From NCBI RefSeq assembly GCF_021010565.1, contig NZ_JAJNAY010000001.1:3142001-3206000 (forward strand): DNA of 64,000 bases. The letters are read 5' to 3'. Under the pieces are notes generated by a model, which saw nothing but the letters and a program-made list of their open reading frames with translations, made no database searches and had not been told where the DNA came from. This stretch comes from Chryseobacterium turcicum. Its GTDB lineage: Bacteria; Bacteroidota; Bacteroidia; Flavobacteriales; Weeksellaceae. Position 1 is the stretch's first letter, and each line of letters begins with the position of its first letter. Positions 1-8,281 of this stretch are shown here, piece after piece. The translations under genes were made by a program, and so were the position numbers.

Positions 1-2232
1 GGTGATATTTTCACCCAATGTATAAACCGGTTTATTAATCCAAAGGTCTGTAACGATGTCTCCTACTTTAAAGAAAACTTTTTCTCCTACCGTTGTATAG
101 CTGTCTTCAAGAAAATATTGAGCATAATAATATCCTTTTGGAAGACCTATAAAATTAAGAGTTCCTGCAGCTGTTGTTACATAACTCCATTTTGCAGCCG
201 CAGTTGGCCCCGGAACCTGCCCCATTTTGTAAATTCCGATCCAGTCTTTTGTTAAATTCGGTCCGTTTGAGAAGTTAACGACAACCGTTCCACCCACAGG
301 ATATGCATCTGACGTTGTCTGAAGAACCACTTTTGGGCCTACATAAAATTCTTTTCTAGGTGCTATTTCGGTATATCCATTATTGGCAAAAAAACCTGCA
401 AAATACTGCCCTTTAGTTGCTAAACCATTTGGAAATGTTGCTGTTCCCGAAGTTTGTCCGTTGGTATAAACATATCCTTGAGAAGTTACTGTCGTAGGAT
501 TCTGACCTTTTTTGTAAAGTCCTACCCAATCTTGCTGATTTCCGGGCCCGTCATTGTAAGTTGCTATAATCGCTTCATTCTGCAAATATTCTGTCTTATT
601 CAAAATAAGGTTAGGATTTGAAACCACACTTCCTGTTACTTCAAACTGTTTTACATCACTCCAGTCACTCCACTCCATATTTCTGTCTCTGTAGCGGGTT
701 TTCACATAATATACACCGTTTGTGATAGAGTTTGCTGCAAAGGTTGCTTTGGTGATATCTACTCCTGCATTTAGGTTTTTGGTAACATCAGGATTTCCGT
801 TTCCTTCTTTACCAAACCAGTTTTCATAATCTCTGTAAAATTCTTTTTCGATAACCGAAAAATCAGCCGCTTTACTTACTAAAAACTGAGTCGTATTTAA
901 AAGTTCGTTTGCCGGCGAAGAGAAAGCACTTCCGTTTAATGTTAAAGGCAAGGTTATCGGTCCCGTAAATGTATTCGTAATCGATGGTTTTGCAGGTTTA
1001 GGCTTATTTTTATACCTGTGGAATGAATCAATCAACACATTATCTTTTTGTGTATAAATACCACCAATAGAATAACTTTCGATATCTACTTTTCCGTTGG
1101 CTACATCTACTTCAATGATTTGATACGTCCAATCAGTTAATGTTTTTTGTACATCATCAAAATCCTGTTCTGTAGACATCCCCCAATACTGATCCCAAGC
1201 TGTCCCGCCAGAGATAATCTGATAGTTTGGTGTATTTTTTAATTGCCCTCTATGGTACAAGTGATGGTGAGCTCCTACATGCATCAAATATTTATTTGAT
1301 CCAGCTAAAAGAGGAACTGCATTATTTCTTACCCAAGTAGAAATATCACCTACATATTGCTCTGCCTGATAAGGTCTGTGGCTTAATGAAATAATCCAGT
1401 CAACTGTAGGATCATTATTTGCTTCGGTTAAAATCTGCTGAAGCCAAGTTTGCTGTGCAGACCCTGTATGCTCTGAACTTAAACTTACAAAAAGTACGTT
1501 TCCAGCTTGTTGAGCGTAATAGTTTTCATTACCCGATGTAATGTTTTTGTATTTAATTTCATCAATATTAAAATGTGCGTAGTAAGAATTCATTCCTAAA
1601 GTACCATAGGTCTCATGATTTCCTACCGTGGTAAGAATCGGAAGATAAGGTGACAATTTTCTGTTCTTTTTAAAGTGGACATTCTCATAATGATCCAATG
1701 TTCCCACATCTACCTGATCTCCTACCATAAAAGTAAGTGCGATATTATCTGAAGGATCTGAAGTAGGCCCAAACTTCTCTTTTAGCTTTTTATAGGCTTT
1801 ATAGTTTAATGAATCATATCGAGGTTCTGATTTGATTTGGTTATCTCCCATAATCAAAAACCTTATTTTCCCATCAAGAGTAACAGGTTGCCCCGGCAGA
1901 GGAAGTGTTCTGAAGTTATAGACCGCAGATTCGCTGGCTCCTGTTTTTATTTTATAGTAATACTTGGTGTTGGGTTGTAAATTTGTAATTTTTGCGGTGT
2001 GATAATAATAGTTGTTATTATAACCTGTGTCAGAAAAAATGTTGGTCGTTCCTGTTACGGTAACATTAAGGTTAGTGGGAGAATTCCCATAGAGAACGGT
2101 GGTCTCGTTATCTGAACTGGTTTTCCAGTTGACGATCATCGAGTTATGAGCAGGGTTTTGTAAGTAAGGATACAAAGTCTGAGCATAACTAAGCTGGACG
2201 ACGAAAAAAAAGAAGAATAAATAATGCCTCAT
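1..2232 (-). CDS. Purple acid phosphatase-like secreted metallophosphoesterase, C-terminus beyond window
   Basis: Open frame of 744 codons from an ATG at 2232 to the window edge with no stop, so the C-terminus is missing. Residues 1-18 form a signal peptide ending near SYAQ. A fibronectin-like N-terminal domain typical of purple acid phosphatases follows (QNPAHNSMIVNWKT). The metallophosphoesterase core shows MGDNQ, VGDQVD, VGNHE, SHRP and AHHH, matching the family's GD, GDxxD, GNHE and GHxH metal-binding motifs, although the last begins with A rather than G. Two repeats of about 90 residues follow (DWVGLYKKG and DWIGIYKMG). Probably hydrolyses phosphate esters outside the cytoplasm. A T9SS sorting domain past the edge is likely but not visible. 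Confidence 0.85.
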   Translation of the reverse strand, partial: MRHYLFFFFFVVQLSYAQTLYPYLQNPAHNSMIVNWKTSSDNETTVLYGNSPTNLNVTVTGTTNIFSDTGYNNNYYYHTAKITNLQPNTKYYYKIKTGASESAVYNFRTLPLPGQPVTLDGKIRFLIMGDNQIKSEPRYDSLNYKAYKKLKEKFGPTSDPSDNIALTFMVGDQVDVGTLDHYENVHFKKNRKLSPYLPILTTVGNHETYGTLGMNSYYAHFNIDEIKYKNITSGNENYYAQQAGNVLFVSLSSEHTGSAQQTWLQQILTEANNDPTVDWIISLSHRPYQAEQYVGDISTWVRNNAVPLLAGSNKYLMHVGAHHHLYHRGQLKNTPNYQIISGGTAWDQYWGMSTEQDFDDVQKTLTDWTYQIIEVDVANGKVDIESYSIGGIYTQKDNVLIDSFHRYKNKPKPAKPSITNTFTGPITLPLTLNGSAFSSPANELLNTTQFLVSKAADFSVIEKEFYRDYENWFGKEGNGNPDVTKNLNAGVDITKATFAANSITNGVYYVKTRYRDRNMEWSDWSDVKQFEVTGSVVSNPNLILNKTEYLQNEAIIATYNDGPGNQQDWVGLYKKGQNPTTVTSQGYVYTNGQTSGTATFPNGLATKGQYFAGFFANNGYTEIAPRKEFYVGPKVVLQTTSDAYPVGGTVVVNFSNGPNLTKDWIGIYKMGQVPGPTAAAKWSYVTTAAGTLNFIGLPKGYYYAQYFLEDSYTTVGEKVFFKVGDIVTDLWINKPVYTLGENIT

Positions 2233-2287
2233 AATAATTTTTTTTTTTGAATTGATTGTTAAGTAATTGTGTGATTTTTTAATCCCG

Positions 2288-2315
2288 CAAATATATACCC
2301 CACATGTAAACTCAA
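2288..2315 (-). promoter_or_regulatory. Promoter for the phosphatase gene
   Basis: On the minus strand TTG (2315-2313) lies 17 bases before TATATTTG (2295-2288), matching the Bacteroidetes -33/-7 consensus. Transcription would begin near 2283, giving a leader of about 50 bases. Confidence 0.6.
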
Positions 2316-2394
2316 AATGACCCTAATAATAAGCAATCATTAATTATTTCGTAAAAAAGAATCCCTAGAAAGGTATTTTCTTATTATAAAATTG

Positions 2395-2427
2395 TTTGGC
2401 ATATTCAAAAAGTATTTCATATATTTG
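2395..2427 (+). promoter_or_regulatory. Promoter for rplS
   Basis: TTTG (2395-2398) and TATATTTG (2420-2427) are 21 bases apart and match the Bacteroidetes promoter consensus. Transcription would start near 2432, leaving a leader of about 65 bases before the rplS ATG. Confidence 0.65.
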
Positions 2428-2499
2428 CAGCCTGTTATTCAACCTCTGACGAAGTCCGTGAAAGTTGTTTAGCTTGACAAAAAAATTTTTATTACAAAA

Positions 2500-2856
2500 A
2501 TGGATTTATTAAAGTACGTACAAGACAAGTACATTACAAAAAAAGAATTCCCTGAATTCAAAGCTGGAGACACAATCACTGTGTATTACGAGATTAAGGA
2601 AGGTCAAAAAACTAGAACTCAGTTCTTCAAAGGAACTGTTATCCAATTAAGAGGAACAGGTTCTACAAAGACTTTTACAATCAGAAAAATGAGTGGTGAT
2701 GTAGGTGTTGAGAGAGTTTTCCCTATCAACATGCCTGCTCTTCAAAAAATCGAAGTTGACAGAAGAGGTAGAGTTAGAAGATCTAGAATTTACTACTTCA
2801 GAGACCTTAGAGGTAAAAAAGCGAGAATTAAAGACGCTGCTTACAAGAAGAAATAA
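2500..2856 (+). CDS. rplS: 50S ribosomal protein L19
   Basis: 118 residues, the usual length for L19, which sits at the interface of the two ribosomal subunits. The family pattern is clear: FKAGDTITVYYEIKEG near the N-terminus, then GVERVFPINMPALQKIEV and RRGRVRRSRIYYFRDLRGKKARIK at the basic end. The gene is alone, with its own promoter (2395-2427) and a strong terminator (2880-2910). In many bacteria rplS follows rpsP-rimM-trmD, which is not the case here. Identity is secure. Confidence 0.97.
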   Translation: MDLLKYVQDKYITKKEFPEFKAGDTITVYYEIKEGQKTRTQFFKGTVIQLRGTGSTKTFTIRKMSGDVGVERVFPINMPALQKIEVDRRGRVRRSRIYYFRDLRGKKARIKDAAYKKK

Positions 2857-2879
2857 TTCAGACAACAACACATACGAAG

Positions 2880-2910
2880 AGAGACTGCTAATTTTTAGCA
2901 GTCTCTTTTT
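2880..2910 (+). terminator. Terminator of rplS
   Basis: Eleven-pair stem AGAGACTGCTA (2880-2890) with TAGCAGTCTCT (2896-2906), a five-base loop, then a T run. Confidence 0.9.
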
Positions 2911-2948
2911 ATTTTTAGGAGCTATTTGAATACGTCGATTGCTTTTAG

Positions 2949-3014
2949 AAGCTATTTCCCGCTTTCCGTTGCAATCTTTTTTTTCAAAAAAGGATTTCCA
3001 CTGCAATCGGGGCT
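2949..3014 (-). repeat. Dispersed palindromic repeat, family A, copy 1
   Basis: An imperfect palindrome centred on AATCTTTTTT and AAAAAAGGATT, flanked by TTTCCGTTGC and TTTCCACTGC and ending CGGGGCT. Read on the minus strand it matches 53095-53172 (GCGGAAATCC, T run, A run, GATTGGGAGCGGAA). The 306-base gap 2907-3212 otherwise holds only this and the family B repeat; I see no gene in it. Confidence 0.6.
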
Positions 3015-3082
3015 AAAACAAGTAAGACACCAAATAAAATTATTGAAATACTTTAAAGAAACTTAAGTATTCTCCTTATAAA

Positions 3083-3142
3083 ACCACCCGTCAAAAAATC
3101 GAAGATTTTTCGCCACCCCTCCAAAGGATGAGAATTTTTACC
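3083..3142. repeat. Dispersed repeat, family B, copy 1
   Basis: Begins ACCACCC, has a small AAAAATC/GATTTTT hairpin, then CCCTCC and GAATTTTTACC. It resembles 33436-33501 over its full length. About 60 bases, non-coding. Confidence 0.6.
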
Positions 3143-3212
3143 ACTTCATCTATAAGTTTATTCTCAATCTTTTAAACTTCCAGCTTCCAGCATCAAACTT
3201 CCATCCTCCATC

Positions 3213-4202
3213 CTATTTTACAAAATCATACAAAACATTCCAGAATTTGTCGTAGACTTCAATGTGAGGAAGATGCCCTACATTTTCAAGCTCGACAAGT
3301 TTTGAACCTGTAATTTCTTGTTGCGTTTTCTTTCCCAATTCCTGATACTGCCCCATTGTTGGTTGAATTTCTTTGGGAGCGCGGTCCTTTCCAATCGCTG
3401 TTCGGTCTCTTGTTCCGATAATCAATAAAGTAGGTGTTTTTATATTTTTAAATTCATAAACGACTGGTTGATTAAAGATAATATCAGTTGTCAATGCTGC
3501 ATTCCAAGCAACTTGAGGATAATCTTTATGCAGCGTCCAACCTGCGATGAGATCTAGCCACGGTTGATATTCAGCTTTCCATTGGTTGTCGTAATAGAAT
3601 TTAAGCTGATAATTTTTATACGTTTCGGCTGTATTTTTTAATTCTGACTGATATGCTTCATCTACCGTTTGATACTTTGCCAAAACTTTGTAATCTTCTA
3701 ATCCAATTGGGTTTTCGAGAATTAATTTTTCTACTGTTTCAGGATACATTAAAGTAAATCTTGTAGCAACCATTCCTCCCATCGAATGTCCCAAAACGAT
3801 AATTTTATCAATTTTAAGTTCATCTAAAATAGATTTTGTATTGCTTGCTAACTGAGCAAATGAAAACTGATAGTTCTGAGGTTTCGAAGATTTTCCAAAA
3901 CCAATCTGATCAGGAATAATCACCCTAAATCCTTTTTCAGACAAATCTTTAGCTGTTTTTTCCCAATAGGCTCCGTTGAAGTTTTTCCCATGAAGCAGCA
4001 TAATAGTTTTCCCATTTGGTTTTTGGGGTTTCACATCCATATATGCCATTTTTAGATTTTGCTTCTGAGAATTCAACTCTTTAAAATGAACTTCAAAAGG
4101 ATATTGATAGTTAGAAAGCATCGCATCTAAAGGTTTTATCTGAGAAAAGACAGACACAGATGAAAACAACATGATAACCGCAGCATTTTTTAAATATTTC
4201 AT
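3213..4202 (-). CDS. Alpha/beta hydrolase, exported
   Basis: 329 residues. A signal peptide (1-20, ending SVFSQ) predicts export, probably to the periplasm. The fold is clear: LLHGKNFNG (oxyanion region, about 69-77), PDQIGFGKSS (about 97-106) and nucleophile elbow GHSMGG with Ser140. Likely catalytic Asp266 (IIGTRDRT) and His310 (VGHLPH) complete the triad. It resembles haloalkane dehalogenase, epoxide hydrolase and esterase members of the superfamily; the substrate cannot be read from sequence. It has no T9SS domain. The gene stands alone, with the transporter terminator just upstream. Confidence 0.85.
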   Translation of the reverse strand: MKYLKNAAVIMLFSSVSVFSQIKPLDAMLSNYQYPFEVHFKELNSQKQNLKMAYMDVKPQKPNGKTIMLLHGKNFNGAYWEKTAKDLSEKGFRVIIPDQIGFGKSSKPQNYQFSFAQLASNTKSILDELKIDKIIVLGHSMGGMVATRFTLMYPETVEKLILENPIGLEDYKVLAKYQTVDEAYQSELKNTAETYKNYQLKFYYDNQWKAEYQPWLDLIAGWTLHKDYPQVAWNAALTTDIIFNQPVVYEFKNIKTPTLLIIGTRDRTAIGKDRAPKEIQPTMGQYQELGKKTQQEITGSKLVELENVGHLPHIEVYDKFWNVLYDFVK

Positions 4203-4231
4203 GAAAAATTTATTTTAGATATAAATTTAAA

Positions 4232-4257
4232 AAAACCGCTTCAAAAGAAACGGTTTT
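4232..4257 (-). terminator. Terminator of the EamA transporter gene
   Basis: On the minus strand, stem AAAACCG with CGGTTTT (extended by GTTTC/GAAGC with one mismatch), then T residues. It lies 160 bases past the transporter stop. Confidence 0.75.
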
Positions 4258-4295
4258 CGGTATTATTTATAATTTAATTATCATTACTGTTCTTG

Positions 4296-4320
4296 AATCT
4301 TTAACGCAAAGGTCACAAAG
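4296..4320. repeat. Partial copy of the ACGCAAAG repeat (family C)
   Basis: AATCTTTAACGCAAAGGTCAC matches the left end of the tandem repeats at 55499-55821. The rest of the unit is not recognisable here. Confidence 0.4.
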
Positions 4321-4417
4321 TTTTTACCTAAAATATTTGAAAATATTTTTTGTTCGCAAAAACGTTTCACTCAGCTAAGATTGGAAAGTTTTTCAAATTA
4401 AATTTTTAACATTTGCT

Positions 4418-5401
4418 CTACAAAATCTGCTCAGGAATCAATTTTTCTTTTTTTGAAGGTAAATTCATTAAAACAATTGCCATTAAAATAAGTACAATTC
4501 CTACCCATTGAATAAGAATAACTTTTTCACCCAAAAGAACAAACGCCATCGTTACAGATACCGGAAGTTCTAATGAAGAAATAATACTTCCTAATCCTAA
4601 ACCTGTATTTGGAAAACCTAAATTGAATAAAATCGGTGGAATAACAGTTCCGAATAAAGCTAAAATAAATCCGTAAGTCCAAAAAATTGAATAATCAAAT
4701 GGTCTTATATGCTCTGTATTTTCGGTAAAATTTAAATAAAAAGATTTTAGAGTTTCAGAATACAAAGGTCCTATTTGGGCAAAAAACAAAAATACCAAAA
4801 TAACTAAAGAGCCTCCTGTTAACATGATGACACTTTTTCGAAGTACTGGTAAATGAGTTGCTAAAGTATTTGAGGTAAACATGGTCATCGTAAAAGATGC
4901 TGCCGCTAATAATCCCCAAAAAACACCATGCCAGTCTAATTTTACTTCCAGATTAATCAGATTTGTTGCTAAAACGGTTCCCAACAAAACAATGATAGTT
5001 GCGACCACTTTTTTAGCATTCGGAAACTTTTTAGTAATAAAACTTTCGACCACTACACTAAACCAAACCGACTGCATTAACAACACAATTGCAATAGATA
5101 CCGCAATATATTGTACGGCTATATAGTAAAATAAGCTGGTGCAGCCTAAAGAAGTACCTGCTAAAACCAACATTCTAACTTCTCGGCGACTCGGTGATGA
5201 TAATTTCTTTTTTGACGTAATCGTCTGAATAAAATTCAGGATTAAAAGACCTACGATTCCTAAAGCAAACTGAGCGGTTGTTACCTCAGAAGTGGTGAAG
5301 CCATCTTTGTAAGACATTTTTACGAACGTAGCAAGCATTCCGTAAATACTCGCCCCAAAACCAACAAACAATACTCCTTTTAAAATATTTTTCTTCTTCA
5401 T
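4418..5401 (-). CDS. EamA/DMT-family transporter
   Basis: 327 residues with about ten hydrophobic segments in two halves of five, the duplicated EamA architecture of the drug/metabolite transporter superfamily. The second half ends GEKVILIQWVGIVLILMAIVLMNL, the typical EamA end. An inner-membrane permease or exporter; no substrate can be assigned. The tail is short and charged (PSKKEKLIPE). A minus-strand -7 element TAACTTTG (5425-5418) lies close upstream, and the terminator is at 4232-4257. Monocistronic. Confidence 0.85.
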   Translation of the reverse strand: MKKKNILKGVLFVGFGASIYGMLATFVKMSYKDGFTTSEVTTAQFALGIVGLLILNFIQTITSKKKLSSPSRREVRMLVLAGTSLGCTSLFYYIAVQYIAVSIAIVLLMQSVWFSVVVESFITKKFPNAKKVVATIIVLLGTVLATNLINLEVKLDWHGVFWGLLAAASFTMTMFTSNTLATHLPVLRKSVIMLTGGSLVILVFLFFAQIGPLYSETLKSFYLNFTENTEHIRPFDYSIFWTYGFILALFGTVIPPILFNLGFPNTGLGLGSIISSLELPVSVTMAFVLLGEKVILIQWVGIVLILMAIVLMNLPSKKEKLIPEQIL

Positions 5402-5417
5402 AATTTTTTACAGCCGA

Positions 5418-5425
5418 CAAAGTTA
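5418..5425 (-). promoter_or_regulatory. Candidate -7 element for the EamA transporter
   Basis: TAACTTTG on the minus strand fits TAnnTTTG, about 17 bases before the ATG. A -33 TTG lies 24 bases further up, slightly too far, so this is tentative. Confidence 0.4.
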
Positions 5426-5468
5426 CGACATATTATTTTAAAAATAAGACAACTGTATATTAACAAAA

Positions 5469-5495
5469 ATCACCTCAGGAAAATCTGAAGTGATT
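5469..5495 (-). terminator. Terminator of the first M36 protease gene
   Basis: Minus-strand hairpin AATCAC.TCAG with CTGA.GTGATT, then a T run. It lies 24 bases past the stop. Confidence 0.75.
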
Positions 5496-5518
5496 GTATT
5501 TAATGAACTTTTTAAGTT

Positions 5519-8134
5519 TTATTTCTTTACAATTATTCTTGAACTCGTGTCAACTCCTATTCCTTGTAGTTTTACAACATATACTCCATTTTCGAAATTT
5601 TTTGTAGAAACAGGAATTCTGGAATCTTGTGACGATCTGTTTTCTGAAAGAATTAATTTTCCCGACATATCATAAATCTGCAGGTGAAGATTCCCGATGG
5701 TAAAATCTTTTAAATAAATAAAAAACTCATCTTTTGCAGGATTAGGATAAATCGCGATCAAGCTCTTATCAATAGGAATATTTGCATTGCCATCAACACA
5801 ATCTTTAGGAATTGAAAAGTCTTCTTTTTGATCATTGATATTCATTTTATTTCCCGGTAAAGCATTTAAACCTAATCCTCTTTTAGCAAAAGTCTTCCAG
5901 ATCATGCATCGGTCTTCTCCTTTAGTGGTAAACATTTCAGCAGTTAATATTGCATTTCTACCATCGATAAATGTAGGATTACACGCCTGTAATTTCAGCG
6001 CATCGGTTACAAGTTGCAAAACACGGGCACTTCCACTAGTTTTATTAGCTAAAACATCTGAAGAATAACCATATTTCGCAACATATTGCCAATGAAGATC
6101 CCAAAGCATCGATGCCCAAATAAAACCTATACGATGTACATCGGGAACAATTTCGCCATCTTCCTCAATCTCCATCCCGTTGGTATCTCCGTAAGTATAA
6201 TTATTAATAGAAAAATTGGGCGAATATTTTACAGGTCTTAATCCGGCTCCAGTGGTAGACTGTCCACTTGCATACGTCCCAATACTTCTCGGAACATTGG
6301 CATTATCACCAGGTTTATTGGTCAACATTAAAGCAAAAAAATCTGACCAGCCTTCACCCATTTGCTCTTTACTTTGAGATTTTAAAAGGCAGGCATAGCC
6401 ATCTCCGGTAAGCCTATTTGAAATTCCATGGCCATATTCGTGGGTAATAATACCATTATCGAAACTTCCATCTGGTGTAGTCGCAGTTGCCGGGTCACTT
6501 TTTAATGTAATATTGACAGCTAAAGAATTATTTAGTTGAGTTTTTATAAATTCTCCTTCGTCATTAGTAATAAGAACTGAGGGTATCGTTATTGTAGCAT
6601 CTGCTCCGCCCATTGAAGATGGAAAATTAATAGCCGTAGGATTGTTATAAATAATTGCAGCAATAGCACCGGCATCTTGGGCATTTTTTACTTTCAAAGC
6701 AAACGTACAACCTGAAGCACCACCTCTTTCAATCAACCCTATTTTTCCAGCTAACGACCCTGAAGGCAATACAGAGCAACCATTAATTATTAAAGCTAAA
6801 GCAATATCTCCAGTCACGCCAACTCCATTGAGTTGTGGACCAAATTGAGCCGGACTCGCTTGAGGAATCCTCGGAATTGCTGATAAAGGAGCGTTATAAA
6901 AAACATATCTATTAACCGTCGACCAAAGGTACATTTGCATCAAAGGTCTGTTACCATCAGAGGGTGTTGTAAAATTGGCATTATTTAAAGCGCCTCCATC
7001 TTGAGATTCAGCCAAAACATAATCGTTTCCATTTCCTCCTTTTCCGAAATTATTCTGCTGAAAATTTCTTGCAGATTCCGTAAATCCGAACTGATAAAAA
7101 ATATCATGTACTTTATTGTTAATATAAAACAAGTTGGTAATCGCTGCGTTTCGATTCAATGAAGGAGTTCCGTTAATCGAAAAAGAGAAATCAAAATTTC
7201 TATTCGCTCCTCCATCAGGAGAAAATCCTGGTTCATTTTTGTTTGCAGTATCTTCATAAGCGAAGACATTATTCCCTCTTGTTATAGTATAATTTGCTGC
7301 TCCTGTAGAGTGCCATCCTTCTGGTGATGAAGCTAAAATCCATGGATTAGAAACAATTGAACGGTTTCCAAAAGTGGGTGCTTCTATGGGTAAAGGAAAA
7401 ATATTGTAACTCGCATCATCAGCCGATTTAAATAAAGTTTTTTTTTGAAAATCATTAGCTATTGCTGTATTTGAAATCACAGATTCTCCAGAATATGCAT
7501 CTGAATGGAAATTACAAGATAAATTCAAATTGTCTTTTGAAATAATCTCACCTGAATGGGCATCTACCAAGATATTCCAATAGTTTGCAGAATTGGGTTC
7601 ATGAAAAGAAAACTCGTAAGCAAGTCTTAAATTATCATGTACGTTAGTAAATATCAATCTTTGTTTTACAAAATCTTGATGAGTTAATTCTGACGATGAA
7701 TTATCTAAAATTTGAAAATTTTCAATTTCTTTTTTCCCTAAAGTTGAAGCAATATTTTTAAGCGCTTTTTCTTTATTTAAAGTCGCCGTTTCTGAAGTAG
7801 AAATAGTATAGTTTTTCACAAAAGAATCTGAAAAATATACAATTTCACCATTTTTAATCATCGCCGTTCCTACCGCATTATAAACAGGATATCCTTTAAA
7901 TTTTTGTTGAACTTTTACAATTTCTGCTTTTAAAGATTCAGATGAATCTATATTATCGATTTGAAAATCTCTTAAATCTGATTTTTTAAAATCCTGAGCA
8001 TGTTTTGTAAGAATATAATTGGTAATCAACCGCTTCTGTTGCTGAGAAAATACAACGTATGGAAACAAAATAAAAAACGCAAATAGAGTTTTTACATTGA
8101 TTTTTTTTATTTTATTAATAAAAATACAATTCAT
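5519..8134 (-). CDS. M36 fungalysin-family metalloprotease, T9SS secreted
   Basis: 871 residues. Signal peptide about 1-31 (ending YVVFSQ); an FTP-type propeptide region follows. The zinc site is HEYGH at 565-569 (GIITHEYGHGISNR), with the downstream EGWSDFFAL Glu ligand typical of M36. A PA-like insert (GAIAAIIYNNP, SVLITNDEGEFIKTQL) lies before the zinc site. The C-terminus (IYPNPAKDEFF to IIVKK) is a type A T9SS sorting domain. Acts outside the cell as an endopeptidase. It is a close paralogue of 8282-10930; the separate terminators suggest separate transcripts. Confidence 0.93.
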   Translation of the reverse strand: MNCIFINKIKKINVKTLFAFFILFPYVVFSQQQKRLITNYILTKHAQDFKKSDLRDFQIDNIDSSESLKAEIVKVQQKFKGYPVYNAVGTAMIKNGEIVYFSDSFVKNYTISTSETATLNKEKALKNIASTLGKKEIENFQILDNSSSELTHQDFVKQRLIFTNVHDNLRLAYEFSFHEPNSANYWNILVDAHSGEIISKDNLNLSCNFHSDAYSGESVISNTAIANDFQKKTLFKSADDASYNIFPLPIEAPTFGNRSIVSNPWILASSPEGWHSTGAANYTITRGNNVFAYEDTANKNEPGFSPDGGANRNFDFSFSINGTPSLNRNAAITNLFYINNKVHDIFYQFGFTESARNFQQNNFGKGGNGNDYVLAESQDGGALNNANFTTPSDGNRPLMQMYLWSTVNRYVFYNAPLSAIPRIPQASPAQFGPQLNGVGVTGDIALALIINGCSVLPSGSLAGKIGLIERGGASGCTFALKVKNAQDAGAIAAIIYNNPTAINFPSSMGGADATITIPSVLITNDEGEFIKTQLNNSLAVNITLKSDPATATTPDGSFDNGIITHEYGHGISNRLTGDGYACLLKSQSKEQMGEGWSDFFALMLTNKPGDNANVPRSIGTYASGQSTTGAGLRPVKYSPNFSINNYTYGDTNGMEIEEDGEIVPDVHRIGFIWASMLWDLHWQYVAKYGYSSDVLANKTSGSARVLQLVTDALKLQACNPTFIDGRNAILTAEMFTTKGEDRCMIWKTFAKRGLGLNALPGNKMNINDQKEDFSIPKDCVDGNANIPIDKSLIAIYPNPAKDEFFIYLKDFTIGNLHLQIYDMSGKLILSENRSSQDSRIPVSTKNFENGVYVVKLQGIGVDTSSRIIVKK

Positions 8135-8227
8135 GATTTTAGTTATTAATATTCTATAAAAATAGTGAGATTTTATGAAATATTATTTAAGATTAACTTA
8201 AAAGAAAAATATATCTATTAATAAATC

Positions 8228-8261
8228 AAAAAGGCCATCTCAAAAATGAGACAGCCTTTTT
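8228..8261 (-). terminator. Terminator of the second M36 protease gene
   Basis: AAAAAGGC and GCCTTTTT flank CATCTC/GAGACA arms; minus-strand reading ends in a T run 20 bases past the stop. Confidence 0.8.
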
Positions 8262-8281
8262 ATAATTTAGCTTTTAAAGTA

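Noticed and set aside
2647..3006. 119-codon frame antisense to rplS
   Set aside because: It is a shadow of rplS and runs into the family A repeat; no start signal or domain.
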